A DNA stretch of 64,000 bases from the NCBI RefSeq assembly GCF_049803795.1, contig NZ_JBNAGJ010000004.1, forward strand, positions 62,001 through 126,000, in the 5' to 3' direction. Below are positions 43,102 through 51,924 of the stretch, piece after piece. The notes under the pieces are model-generated. The model was not told the origin of the DNA and searched no databases. It saw only the letters and a program-made list of their open reading frames with translations. Numbering within the stretch: position 1 is the stretch's first letter; every line of letters starts with the position of its first letter. The position numbers were made by a program, and so were the translations under genes. Source of the stretch: Thalassobius sp002708925 (GTDB lineage Bacteria > Pseudomonadota > Alphaproteobacteria > Rhodobacterales > Rhodobacteraceae).

Positions 43102-44615
43102 TCTGCGGCCTCCTGCATCACAGGGAAATCATCGGGGAAATGGGTCAGTGCGGACATCACCGGATAGGGCGTGAAGCCCCCCAACGCACAGAGCGAGCCC
43201 TCTTTCATCGTTTCGCACAGGTCGGTCAGCAGCTCGACGGCGCTGGCATCGCCCTGGCCGATCCGGTCCAGCGTTTCCATCCCGCGCACCGCGCCGATCC
43301 GGCAGGGCGTGCATTTCCCGCAGCTTTCCACCGCGCAGAACTCCATCGCGAAACGGGCCATTTTCAGCATGTCCGCGCTGTCATCGAAGACCACCACACC
43401 CGCGTGGCCGATCAGCGCGCCCTGACCGTCGAACTCTTCATAGCCAAACGGCGTATCGAACTGATCGGGCGGCAGATAGGCCCCCAAAGGCCCACCCACC
43501 TGCACCGCCTTTACCGGCAGCCCCGAGGCCGTGCCGCCTCCGATGTCATTCACCAGATCCCCCAAGGGCAGGCCAAAAGCGGTTTCAAACAGCCCGCCAT
43601 GTTTGATGTTTCCGGCCAGTTGAATCGGCATCGTCCCGCGTGAACGCCCCAGCCCGAAGCCCGCGTAATGTTCAGCGCCTTTTTCAAAGATCACCGGCAC
43701 GGTTGCCAGCGACAGCACGTTATTCACCACCGTCGGTTTGCCCATAAACCCTTCCAGCGCGGGCAGAGGCGGTTTGGCCCGAACGGTGCCGCGTTTACCC
43801 TCAAGCGAGTTCAGCAGGCTGGTTTCCTCGCCGCAGACATAGGCCCCGGCCCCCACGCGGATTTCCATGTCAAAAGCCGGGCCCTGGCCCAGGACGCTGG
43901 CCCCCAGAATGCCCTGCGCGCGGGCGATCGCCACGGCCCGGTTCATGACCTTGATCGCATCGGGGTATTCGCTGCGCAGATAGACAAAGCCCTTGGTTGC
44001 CCCGGTGGCCAGCCCGGCGATGGTCATGCCCTCGATCAGGCAGAAGGGATCGCCCTCTATGATCATGCGGTCGGCAAAGGTGCCGCTATCGCCTTCGTCG
44101 GCATTGCAGACGATGTATTTCTGATCCGCCTGCGCCTGGGAAACCGTGTCCCATTTGATGCCGGTCGGGAACCCCGCCCCGCCGCGTCCACGCAGCCCTG
44201 AGGTTTTCATCTCTTCGATCATGTCGGCCTGGTTCATGCCCAGGGCGCGGCGCAGCCCCGCCAGCCCGCCATGCGCCTGGTATTCGTCCAGCGACAGAGG
44301 ATCCGTCAGGCCGCATCGGGCAAAGGTCAGACGGGTTTGGCGGGCGAAAAACGGGATTTCCTCGATCAGGCCCAGATCGGGCAAAGAGCCCTCCAGCACC
44401 GCCGCGGCATCTGCTGCCGTCACATTGCCATAGCCGATGCGCCCGGCGGGGGTTTCAACCTCGACCAGTGGTTCCAGCCAGATCATCCCGCGCGAGCCAT
44501 TCCGCACGATCTGCACGTCCATTCCGCGGGCCTCAGCCGCCATTTCGATGGCCCGCGCCACCGCATCTGCGCCAACCGCCTTGGCGGCGCTGTCCATGGA
44601 AACATAGATTCTCAT
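43098..44615 (-). CDS. fdsB: Formate dehydrogenase beta subunit FdsB (NuoF-like)
   Basis: A 505-residue flavoprotein that binds FMN and NAD and passes electrons to NAD. The GLRGRGGAGFPTGIKW motif (NADH binding), the YVCGEETSLLNSLEGKRG segment and the C-terminal [4Fe-4S] motif ESCGKCTPCRIG are all visible. The N-terminal ~110 residues form the thioredoxin-like extension of FdsB. It overlaps fdsG and fdsA by 4 bp each. Confidence 0.94.
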   Translation of the reverse strand: MRIYVSMDSAAKAVGADAVARAIEMAAEARGMDVQIVRNGSRGMIWLEPLVEVETPAGRIGYGNVTAADAAAVLEGSLPDLGLIEEIPFFARQTRLTFARCGLTDPLSLDEYQAHGGLAGLRRALGMNQADMIEEMKTSGLRGRGGAGFPTGIKWDTVSQAQADQKYIVCNADEGDSGTFADRMIIEGDPFCLIEGMTIAGLATGATKGFVYLRSEYPDAIKVMNRAVAIARAQGILGASVLGQGPAFDMEIRVGAGAYVCGEETSLLNSLEGKRGTVRAKPPLPALEGFMGKPTVVNNVLSLATVPVIFEKGAEHYAGFGLGRSRGTMPIQLAGNIKHGGLFETAFGLPLGDLVNDIGGGTASGLPVKAVQVGGPLGAYLPPDQFDTPFGYEEFDGQGALIGHAGVVVFDDSADMLKMARFAMEFCAVESCGKCTPCRIGAVRGMETLDRIGQGDASAVELLTDLCETMKEGSLCALGGFTPYPVMSALTHFPDDFPVMQEAAE

Positions 44616-45088
44616 GCGCCTACCTCTGCCAGAATCGAGTCGATCTTATCTGTGTCCAGGCGGCCCACGACGGTATCGTCCACCATCGCGGCGGGGGCGC
44701 AGGCGCACAGGCCCAGGCAGTAGACTGGCTCGATTGTGACGCGCCCATTGGCCGAGGTGCCGTGCCATTCAAGCCCCAGCTTTTCCAGCGCATACTGTCC
44801 GATTTCGGCACCTCCGACAGCTTGGCACGCTTCGGCGCGGCAGATTTTTACCCGATGGTGGCCCGCAGGTAAGTCGCTAAAATCATGATAGAAACTAATG
44901 ACCCCATGCACCTCGGCGCGGCCGATATTCAAAGCATCCGCAATCAGCGGTACGGCCGTTTCCGGAATGTGCGCATAGGTGTTTTGCAGGTCATGTAAAA
45001 TGGGCAGCAGGGGCCCTTCTAGATGTAGCTGGCGGCCGATGATGGCAAGGATCTCGTCCTTGCCGGGCGCGGGCGAAGTCTGGGTCAT
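44612..45088 (-). CDS. fdsG: Formate dehydrogenase gamma subunit FdsG (NuoE-like)
   Basis: A 158-residue [2Fe-2S] thioredoxin-like subunit that relays electrons between FdsA and FdsB. The cluster ligands are visible as CRAEACQAVGG and CLGLCACAPA. The ATG at 45088 is chosen over 45142, since the earlier codons read into the operator. It is the first gene of the fds operon, and the 92-bp upstream gap carries a perfect inverted repeat. Confidence 0.92.
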   Translation of the reverse strand: MTQTSPAPGKDEILAIIGRQLHLEGPLLPILHDLQNTYAHIPETAVPLIADALNIGRAEVHGVISFYHDFSDLPAGHHRVKICRAEACQAVGGAEIGQYALEKLGLEWHGTSANGRVTIEPVYCLGLCACAPAAMVDDTVVGRLDTDKIDSILAEVGA

Positions 45089-45130
45089 GGATGCCTCGGT
45101 TCGGTATCTTTGCCACCGTGCTACGCCCTG

Positions 45131-45169
45131 ATTGATTGTCAATCAATATTGAAGTTCCGTTATCCAATA
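45131..45169 (-). promoter_or_regulatory. Perfect inverted repeat between fdsR and fdsG, probable LysR operator
   Basis: ATTGATTG (45131-45138), one T, then CAATCAAT (45140-45147). Inside it TGATTGTCAATCA has the T-N11-A form of LysR-type boxes. A looser repeat, TATTG (45147-45151) with CAATA (45165-45169), follows. The minus-strand TTGACA inside the palindrome matches a -35 box, but I do not see a good -10 at 17 bp. Likely the FdsR activator site for fdsG. Confidence 0.65.
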
Positions 45170-45180
45170 GGAATGGCCTA

Positions 45181-46059
45181 TCAATCTGCAAGCGTCGCCG
45201 TCAGGGCAAACAGGGCGCTCAGCAGCGGGGTCTGAGGCTCTTGATACGCGGCCAGCAGGCCGACACCGTGGGCAGGAGCCCCGCCGGTCAGCGGGATCGT
45301 TGTCAGCGGTTGGCCTGCGGCCAGAAAATTGGCCAGATCCACCGGCAGAATTGTCACCCAATCGCCGCTTACCACGTTCGAGACCAGAACCACGGTCGAA
45401 TTCGATTCGATCATGGCAATCGGAGACAATCCGCACTCGGCGAAGTTGCGGTTAATGATCTGGCGATTTTGCATGTCCGGGGACAGCAGGCACAGTTTCA
45501 GCCCGGCCAGGTCCGCCCATGTCACCGATTTGCGCGTGGCCAACGGATGAGACCGATGACAGACCAGCGTGTAATGCTCTTGATAGAGCGGCTGCGCAGC
45601 CATGCGGCCCCGTTCATTATCCAGATATGAGATTCCGGCATCTGCCTCCAGGTTTTCGATCATCTTTAGAATATCGGTCGAACTGCGCGACATAATCGAG
45701 AAACTGACATCCGGATGGGCGGCATTGAACCGCGTCGCCAGATCCGAGGCCCAGGTCAGCGCGGTGGGAATCACCGCCAGGCGCACGGTTCCGGACAGGC
45801 CTTTGCGTGAAACGCGCATCTCTTCCTGAAGACGGCGGGTGTCGCGGATGATTTCGCGCGCCAGTTCCAGGGCGCGTTGTCCTTCGGGTGTCAGCCCGCC
45901 AAAGCGCGATCCCCTGTGGACCAGTTTGACGCCCAGCTGTTCTTCCAGTTGTTTGATGCCCGCCGACAGGCTGGGCTGCGTGATGCCCAGACTGGCTGCC
46001 GCGCGCCCAAAGTGCCGCTCTTTCGCCAGGGCAATCAGCATTTCCAGTTTTTGGATCAT
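45181..46059 (-). CDS. LysR-family regulator of formate dehydrogenase (FdsR-like)
   Basis: A 292-residue LysR-type regulator: helix-turn-helix AAASLGITQPSLSAGIKQLEEQLG at ~20-43 and a periplasmic-binding-like effector domain (~90-290). It is transcribed toward fdsG with a 92-bp gap holding a palindrome, which strongly suggests that it controls the fds operon; the inducer is presumably formate or a related acid. The symbol fdsR is used in some species, but I did not assign it because orthology cannot be checked. Confidence 0.87.
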   Translation of the reverse strand: MIQKLEMLIALAKERHFGRAAASLGITQPSLSAGIKQLEEQLGVKLVHRGSRFGGLTPEGQRALELAREIIRDTRRLQEEMRVSRKGLSGTVRLAVIPTALTWASDLATRFNAAHPDVSFSIMSRSSTDILKMIENLEADAGISYLDNERGRMAAQPLYQEHYTLVCHRSHPLATRKSVTWADLAGLKLCLLSPDMQNRQIINRNFAECGLSPIAMIESNSTVVLVSNVVSGDWVTILPVDLANFLAAGQPLTTIPLTGGAPAHGVGLLAAYQEPQTPLLSALFALTATLAD

Positions 46060-46111
46060 GATTTTCTTTTATAAGAAGCAGATTTCATAGAAAATGCCTA
46101 TTGCAAGCCCG

Positions 46112-47401
46112 CTATACCACGATCTCGAAGCGTTCTTGGGTGCCCACATCAAAGACGCGCTTGTAGCGCTGAATCTCCGAGGCCGGGCCCATCGCCTTGT
46201 TGGGGTTGTCCGAAAGTTTCACGGTGGGGCGCCCATTCGCGCTGACGGCTTTGCACACCAAGGAAAATGGCGCCAGGGCGTCGCCTTCTGTCAAGCCTCG
46301 GAAATCATTGGTCAAAAGCGTGCCCCAGCCAAAGGAAATTCGGCAGCGGCCCGTGAACTGTTCCTGCAATTCCCGGATTTTCGAAACGTCCAGCCCATCA
46401 GAGAAAATTACCATTTTCTGCGTTGGATCCTCGCCGCGATCCTGCCACCATTTGATCGCGGTTTCGGCCCCGCTTGCCGGGTCGCCGCTGTCAATGCGAA
46501 TGCCGGTCCAACTGGCCAGCCAATCGGGGGCGCGTTGCAGAAAACCCTCGGTGCCGTAGGTGTCAGGCAGGATGATCCGCAGATTGCCCTCGTGCTCCTC
46601 TTGCCAATCGGACAGAACCCGATAGGGCGATTGCGCCAGATCTGCGTCGTTTTCGGCCAGCGCGGCATAGACCATCGGTAACTCGTGGGCGTTTGTGCCG
46701 ATTGCCTCAAGATCGCGGTTCTTGGCGATCAGGCAGTTTGAGGTGCCCACAAAGGCCTTGCCCAATCCCTCGCACATGGCCTGTACGCACCAGTCCTGCC
46801 ACAGAAATGAATGCCGGCGCCGCGTCCCGAAATCTGCGATTTTTAGCTGGGGTATTTCGCGCAGAGCCTCGACTTTCTGCCAAAGCTTGGTCATTGCGCG
46901 GGCATATAGAACCTGCAATTCGAACCGGGCCATTTCGTGCAGAACGGCGCGGCCGCGCAATTCCATCAAAACCGAGAGAGCGGGAATTTCCCAAAGCATC
47001 ACCTCGGGCCAGGTGCCTTCGAAGGTCAGCTCAAATTGTCCGTCGCGTTTTTCCAGGTGATAATCGGGCAGGCGCAGATTTTCGAACCATTCCATAAAGT
47101 CGGGGCGGAACATTTGCCGTTTTCCGTAGAAAGTATTGCCGCGCAGCCAGGTAGATTCGCCGCGGGTCAAGGATAATGAGCGAATGTGATCCAGTTGTTC
47201 GCGCAATTCGCCCTCGTCGATCAGCTCAGCCAGGCGAATCGAACTGCTGCGGTTGATCAGGCGAAAGCTGACCTGCGTATCGGGTTTGTTGCGAAACACC
47301 GATTGGCACATCAGCAATTTGTAAAAATCCGTGTCGATCAACGAGCGGACAATCGGGTCAATTTTCCATTTATGGTTCCAAACTCGGGTAGCGATATCCA
47401 C
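46112..47401 (-). CDS. pncB: Nicotinate phosphoribosyltransferase PncB
   Basis: A 429-residue NAD salvage enzyme that makes nicotinate mononucleotide from nicotinate, PRPP and ATP. It opens with SLIDTDFYKLLMCQSVF, contains DFGTRRRHS and the FVGTSNCLIAK and IRIDSGDP segments that bind phosphoribosyl and nicotinate. Length is normal. It faces the same way as the hybrid kinase and pncA, with a 67-bp gap to the kinase. Confidence 0.95.
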   Translation of the reverse strand: MDIATRVWNHKWKIDPIVRSLIDTDFYKLLMCQSVFRNKPDTQVSFRLINRSSSIRLAELIDEGELREQLDHIRSLSLTRGESTWLRGNTFYGKRQMFRPDFMEWFENLRLPDYHLEKRDGQFELTFEGTWPEVMLWEIPALSVLMELRGRAVLHEMARFELQVLYARAMTKLWQKVEALREIPQLKIADFGTRRRHSFLWQDWCVQAMCEGLGKAFVGTSNCLIAKNRDLEAIGTNAHELPMVYAALAENDADLAQSPYRVLSDWQEEHEGNLRIILPDTYGTEGFLQRAPDWLASWTGIRIDSGDPASGAETAIKWWQDRGEDPTQKMVIFSDGLDVSKIRELQEQFTGRCRISFGWGTLLTNDFRGLTEGDALAPFSLVCKAVSANGRPTVKLSDNPNKAMGPASEIQRYKRVFDVGTQERFEIVV

Positions 47402-47468
47402 GAGACGTGTCCTTTTTTGCTGCCTCTCGTTGATACGTTAATGAATTTTCCGGTCCAAGTATTTTCAC

Positions 47469-49673
47469 CTACAGCGCGGGGCGCAACGCAGACAGGCATT
47501 GCAGCAGTTCGGCTTTTCTGACGGGTTTGGTTAGGAAACCATCCATTCCCGCCTCTACGCAGGCGCGGCGGTCGCTGGCGAATCCATTCGCCGTCAAGGC
47601 CACGATTTGCGGTTGCGGGCCGTTGCTGGCCCTGATCGTCCGGGTCGCCGCAAGCCCATCCATCACAGGCATCGACATGTCCATAAAGATAATGTCCGGC
47701 TTATGTTCGGCGGTTTTTTGCACGGCCTCTTCCCCGTCGTGGGCAAAATGGAGATCAATAGGTGCGTTTTGAAAAAACTTCTTAATTATCAGCCTGTTGG
47801 TGTTGTTGTCCTCGGCGACCAGAACCTTCAGGCCTGCGGTCAGGTCCTGGGCTCTGGCTTTGTGCCCGGCTTTGGGGAGCAGCCTTGCGGCTTCGACCGG
47901 CATTTCCAGACAGAAGCAGGAGCCTTGCCCTGGGGCCGAGCTGACCGAGATTGAACCGCCCATTGCCTCCATCAGTTTGCGAGAAATCGACAGGCCCAGC
48001 CCGGTGCCTCCAAAACGGCGTGTTGTGTCGGCATCGGCTTGGGCGAAGGGGTCAAAAATATGGTCCAGCCGGTCCTCGGGAATGCCGATGCCCGTATCCC
48101 GAATGCGTATATGAAGCAGGTATCCGGTGGGAGAGTTCTGAGCCTCAACATCCACAAAAACCCCGCCATTTTCCGTAAATTTTATGGCATTTCCGATGAC
48201 GTTCAAAAGGACTTGTCGCAATCGGGTGTCATCCCCCCAGACCAGATCGGGCGGGTGCGGAAAGGTGAGTTCAAGCGTCAAATCCTTGGTTTTGGCCTGC
48301 GGTCGCAGCAGGCGTGTCACTCCTTCGAAACAGGCGGCCGGGGCGAAATCGACGGGGTTCAGCTCGACACGCCCTGCTTCGAGCTTGGAAAGATCCAGAA
48401 TGTCATTCAGGATTGACAGCAACGCCTCGGCCGAGTTGCGGATCGTTTTGGCATAGCCCAGATATTCCTGCGGCAGATCTGCGTCGCATAGCAGATCCGC
48501 CATGCCAATCACGCCGTTCATTGGGGTGCGAATCTCATGGCTCATGGTGGCCAGAAACCGGGATTTCGCGCGCGCGCCTTCTTCGGCTGCAATCTTGGCC
48601 TCGGCCAGTTGCTGAGCGTGTTCGCGGGCCTGGGTGATGTCACGTTCGATTGCGACAACCATTTCCACCTGGTCTTTGTCATCCAGCACCGGAACCAGCG
48701 TTGTTTCCACCCAGATTTTCTGCCCGTCCTTGCGGTAGTTCAGGATTTCAGTGCGGTGCGGCTGGCCGGCGCGAATGGCGATGGCGATCCCCTCCGAGGC
48801 CGCCCGGCTGGTGTCTGGTCCATTCAGCAGTTCACCCGGCGTGCGGCCCTCGGCCTCTTGGGCGGTATACCCCGTGACCTTGGTAAACGTATCGTTAACC
48901 CAGAGAATACGCCCATCGGCATCAGACATGATTACACTGTCCATCGCATGACGCGCAACCAGGGATAAGCGTCTGGATTCTATCTGTTTTTCGCGCAGCT
49001 CGGAATAGGCGTTGGCCAGAGCCTCGGTGCGTAGCAGGGTTTCGCGTTTGTTGCGGCGCTGACGGCCGAAACCGCGCACCATATAGGCAATGAAAATGTA
49101 GGCCATGTAGCTCATCATCATCATGCCAAGCAGATCATAGAGAATAACGCTGAACGGATCCGGGGGTTCAAGAATCGCGCGGTGCAAAAACAGACCGGTG
49201 ACACAGAGCGTGTAAACCCCGATCCGGGCCTTGGTGACAGCCGGGTGAAAGGGCAGCACGATCCCGGCATTGATGACAGCGCCCGTCAGATAGGCCAGCG
49301 TGAAGAACGTGCCGCCCACATGGGGGGTGTTGAACCAGGACAAAGTGACGGCATAGGTGACGGTCACCGCCTGGAATGTGCCGGACAGGGTGGTGATCCA
49401 ATAGGCCTTTTGCAGCGACATCCCGCGGCCCAGTTTATACGAGACACGCGTCAGCGTCAGACAATCGACCGTTTCCCCCAGCAGCACTGCGAAACAGGCC
49501 AGCAGCCCGACCTGCGGCGACGCCAGAAAGATCAGAAACAGCGACCCGGTAAGCGTTAGCGCCTGCCGTGCCAGAAAACTGCGGACTCGCCCATGCGCAT
49601 AGCGTTTTAGACGTCCGGCTTTGGTATAGCGGGCGTCGAATTCCTCAACAGAGTTGACGGTGGTATCGGGCAT
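47469..49673 (-). CDS. Membrane hybrid sensor histidine kinase with PAS and receiver domains
   Basis: A 734-residue hybrid kinase. Residues 37-200 hold about five hydrophobic helices that form an unusual multi-pass sensor; a PAS domain covers ~238-350 (GRILWVNDTFTKVTGYT); then the dimerisation helix with His 379 in TMSHEIRTPMNG, the HATPase boxes DTGIGIPEDR and FGGTGLGLSIS, and a C-terminal receiver with Asp 665. The sensed signal is unknown. It sits between pncB and pncA, so a link to nicotinate or NAD is a guess. No DNA-binding response regulator is adjacent. Confidence 0.88.
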   Translation of the reverse strand: MPDTTVNSVEEFDARYTKAGRLKRYAHGRVRSFLARQALTLTGSLFLIFLASPQVGLLACFAVLLGETVDCLTLTRVSYKLGRGMSLQKAYWITTLSGTFQAVTVTYAVTLSWFNTPHVGGTFFTLAYLTGAVINAGIVLPFHPAVTKARIGVYTLCVTGLFLHRAILEPPDPFSVILYDLLGMMMMSYMAYIFIAYMVRGFGRQRRNKRETLLRTEALANAYSELREKQIESRRLSLVARHAMDSVIMSDADGRILWVNDTFTKVTGYTAQEAEGRTPGELLNGPDTSRAASEGIAIAIRAGQPHRTEILNYRKDGQKIWVETTLVPVLDDKDQVEMVVAIERDITQAREHAQQLAEAKIAAEEGARAKSRFLATMSHEIRTPMNGVIGMADLLCDADLPQEYLGYAKTIRNSAEALLSILNDILDLSKLEAGRVELNPVDFAPAACFEGVTRLLRPQAKTKDLTLELTFPHPPDLVWGDDTRLRQVLLNVIGNAIKFTENGGVFVDVEAQNSPTGYLLHIRIRDTGIGIPEDRLDHIFDPFAQADADTTRRFGGTGLGLSISRKLMEAMGGSISVSSAPGQGSCFCLEMPVEAARLLPKAGHKARAQDLTAGLKVLVAEDNNTNRLIIKKFFQNAPIDLHFAHDGEEAVQKTAEHKPDIIFMDMSMPVMDGLAATRTIRASNGPQPQIVALTANGFASDRRACVEAGMDGFLTKPVRKAELLQCLSALRPAL

Positions 49674-49735
49674 CGAAGGTCCATCGCAGACTATGAACCC
49701 GCATTATTCCCGAGAAAGGGTAAACAACCTCCAAA

Positions 49736-50338
49736 TCAAACCCCGCTAAGCCGGATCTTCGCTGCTTTCATACCTGCCAGAGCCTGATCCAGAGACCCAT
49801 CCAGATCAATTGCGCGGCACAGGTCCAGGCGCAGCTCAACCGAGAAGCCCAGCCGCGCGGCATCAAGTGCTGTAAAATTCACGCAAAAATCGGTGGCCAG
49901 TCCCACCAGCAGCAGCTTGGAAATGCCGCGCGTGCGCAGGTATCCCTCTAGCCCGGTTGGCGTTTCGCGGTCATTTTCAAAAAAGGCCGAGTAGCTGTCG
50001 ATCTCGCGGCGAAAGCCTTTGCGGATGATCATATCGGCCCGGTCCACATTCAGGTCCGCGTGAAACGCGGCGCCTTGGCTGCCCTGAACGCAGTGATCGG
50101 GCCACAGGACCTGAGGCCCATAGGGCATCTGTGTCATGCCAAAGGGCGCGGCGCCCGGATGCTGCGAGGCAAAAGAGCTGTGATCCCTCGGGTGCCAGTC
50201 CTGCGTCAGGATCACGGCCTGGGCACTGTCCATCAAAGCATTGATTCCCGGCACGATTTCATCGCCTGCGGGCACGGCCAGGGCGCCGCCGGGGCAGAAA
50301 TCATTCTGGACGTCGATCACGATCAAGGCTTGGGTCAT
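49736..50338 (-). CDS. pncA: Nicotinamidase PncA
   Basis: A 200-residue amidase that converts nicotinamide to nicotinate for PncB. The N-terminal VIDVQNDFCPGG holds the catalytic Asp, DWHPRDHSSFASQHPG the metal-binding residues, IIRKGFR the catalytic Lys, and LATDFCVNFTALDA the catalytic Cys. Length fits. The start at 50338 removes 17 codons of the open frame that lie upstream of the family N-terminus. Confidence 0.94.
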   Translation of the reverse strand: MTQALIVIDVQNDFCPGGALAVPAGDEIVPGINALMDSAQAVILTQDWHPRDHSSFASQHPGAAPFGMTQMPYGPQVLWPDHCVQGSQGAAFHADLNVDRADMIIRKGFRREIDSYSAFFENDRETPTGLEGYLRTRGISKLLLVGLATDFCVNFTALDAARLGFSVELRLDLCRAIDLDGSLDQALAGMKAAKIRLSGV

Positions 50339-50446
50339 GGCGGGTCTCCTTTGATCAGCAGGGGTAAGCCGCGCCCTGCGCTGCGTCAATCATGTGGCGC
50401 TTTGCCCGTCTTGCGAAGGGGCCGGAACAGGCGTAAATCGCCTTGT

Positions 50447-51361
50447 ATGTATACTGTCTGCGCTCTCTATCACTTTACGCCGTTCGCTGATCATACCGCA
50501 TTGCGCACGCCGTTGCTGGACCTGGCCAAATCCAAAGGTGTCACTGGCACTTTGCTGCTGGCGCATGAGGGAATCAACGGCACCATTGCCGGATCGCGGG
50601 AAGGGATCGACGCCATGCTGGCTCATATCCGCGCGCTGCCCGGCTGTGCGGACCTGGAGTGGAAGGAAAGCACCGCATCCGAACAGCCCTTTGCCCGGAT
50701 GAAGGTGAAGCTGAAAAAAGAGATCGTGACCCTGGGCCAGCCGGATGTGGACCCGCGTGCCAAGGTTGGCCATTATGTCGAGCCCGAGGATTGGAACGAT
50801 CTGATCCTCAGCCCGGACGTGGCGCTGATCGACACGCGCAACGATTATGAGGTGGCAATCGGCACGTTCGAGGGCGCGGTGGATCCCGAAACCGCCAGTT
50901 TCCGTGAATTCCCCGCCTGGTGGGAGGCAAACAAAGAGCGGTTCCACAACAAGCGCATCGCCATGTTCTGCACGGGTGGTATTCGTTGTGAGAAATCCAC
51001 GAACTACCTGTTGGGGCTGGGGATCGAGGAGGTCTATCACCTGAAGGGCGGTATCCTGAAATACCTGGAGGAGATTCCGGCCGAGGAGAGCACCTGGGAA
51101 GGGGAATGTTTCGTTTTTGACGGGCGGGTGTCCGTGGGGCACGGGTTGGCCGAGGGGCCGCATCTGTTGTGTCATGCCTGCCGCCGTCCGATCTTGCCCG
51201 AGGATACGGAACGCGCGGAATATGAGGAAGGCGTGAGCTGTCATCATTGTACGGCGGAGACCTCGGAGGCGGATAAGGCGCGATTCCGGGAGCGTCAGAA
51301 GCAGATTGCCCTGGCCAAGGCGCGCGGGGAGACGCATCTGGGCGGTGAGCTGGGCGTGTAG
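50447..51361 (+). CDS. trhO: tRNA uridine(34) hydroxylase TrhO (YceA), rhodanese family
   Basis: A 304-residue protein that hydroxylates U34 of tRNA. It has an N-terminal acylphosphatase-like part (LLLAHEGINGTIAGS), a rhodanese domain with the active-site MFCTGGIRCEKS loop near residue 175, and a C-terminal part with two CxxC pairs, CHACRRP and CHHCTAE, that may bind zinc. The ATG at 50447 is the first with family resemblance. The stop is followed by an inverted copy of the palindromic element. Confidence 0.9.
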   Translation: MYTVCALYHFTPFADHTALRTPLLDLAKSKGVTGTLLLAHEGINGTIAGSREGIDAMLAHIRALPGCADLEWKESTASEQPFARMKVKLKKEIVTLGQPDVDPRAKVGHYVEPEDWNDLILSPDVALIDTRNDYEVAIGTFEGAVDPETASFREFPAWWEANKERFHNKRIAMFCTGGIRCEKSTNYLLGLGIEEVYHLKGGILKYLEEIPAEESTWEGECFVFDGRVSVGHGLAEGPHLLCHACRRPILPEDTERAEYEEGVSCHHCTAETSEADKARFRERQKQIALAKARGETHLGGELGV

Positions 51362-51414
51362 GGGCTCTGCCCCCGGCCTGCGGCCTCCCCCGGAGTATTT
51401 TCAGAGCAAAGAAG
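51361..51414 (-). repeat. Palindromic intergenic element, copy 4 (inverted)
   Basis: The reverse complement of the other copies: hairpin GGGGCTCTGCCCC first, then CGGCCTGCGGCC and CCCCCGGAGTATT, ending AGCAAAGAAG. It begins at the last base of the trhO stop codon and ends 4 bp before the convergent arfB stop. Confidence 0.85.
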
Positions 51415-51417
51415 GCG

Positions 51418-51840
51418 TTAGTCCTGATCGGGGGCGTTGCGGCGCAGGGCCTTGATTTGGCCCCGTTGTTTTTTGGCGTCCACGCGGCGGCGTTGGCTGG
51501 CTTTGGTGGGTTTTGTCGGGATGCGGCGTTTGGGGCGGTGGGTGGCTTTTTCGATCAGTTCGGCCAGGCGCTGGCGGACGATTTCGCGGTTGCGGGCCTG
51601 GCTGCGGGTTTCATCGCATTGCAGGATCAGGGCGCCTTCTTTTGTCCAGCGGCGGCCGGCGAGGCGTTTGAGGCGGGATTTGACCGGATCGGGGAGAGAA
51701 GGGGAGCGGGCGGCCTCGAACCGGAGTTCCACCGCGGTGCTGACCTTGTTGACGTTCTGCCCGCCGGGGCCGCTGGCGCGTATGAACTGTTCGGTCAGTT
51801 CCCAGTCCTGAATGATGATCTGATCGGTGACGCGGAGCAT
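51418..51840 (-). CDS. arfB: Alternative ribosome-rescue factor ArfB
   Basis: A 140-residue release-factor-like peptidyl-tRNA hydrolase that frees stalled ribosomes on truncated mRNA. The catalytic GGQ motif is at 26-28 in ASGPGGQNVNK, and the C-terminal tail (~105-140) is Lys/Arg-rich, as needed for entry into the empty mRNA channel. No strong ribosome site is seen before the ATG at 51840. An intrinsic terminator stands 24 bp upstream, preceded by a structured leader; see the separate entries. Confidence 0.93.
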   Translation of the reverse strand: MLRVTDQIIIQDWELTEQFIRASGPGGQNVNKVSTAVELRFEAARSPSLPDPVKSRLKRLAGRRWTKEGALILQCDETRSQARNREIVRQRLAELIEKATHRPKRRIPTKPTKASQRRRVDAKKQRGQIKALRRNAPDQD

Positions 51841-51863
51841 AGCCGTTCTTAGCGTGGGGTGGA

Positions 51864-51899
51864 AAAAACTGAAAGGGCCGCCCGATGTGGTGCGGCCCT
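51864..51899 (-). terminator. Intrinsic terminator just upstream of arfB
   Basis: Minus-strand arms AGGGCCGC (51899-51892) and GCGGCCCT (51881-51874) form a perfect 8-bp stem with a 10-base loop, then TTTCAGTTTTTT. It ends a transcript coming from above 51900 and not arfB itself. A second GGCCGC (plus 51951-51956) could pair with the 3' arm and break the hairpin, as in an attenuator. Confidence 0.85.
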
Positions 51900-51924
51900 C
51901 AGAGATTGAAGGAGGTGGCGTCGG

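Noticed and set aside
46064..46077. TTCTT-N4-AAGAA repeat at the start of the LysR gene as a second operator.
   Set aside because: Five-base AT-rich arms over a ribosome-site region occur easily by chance.
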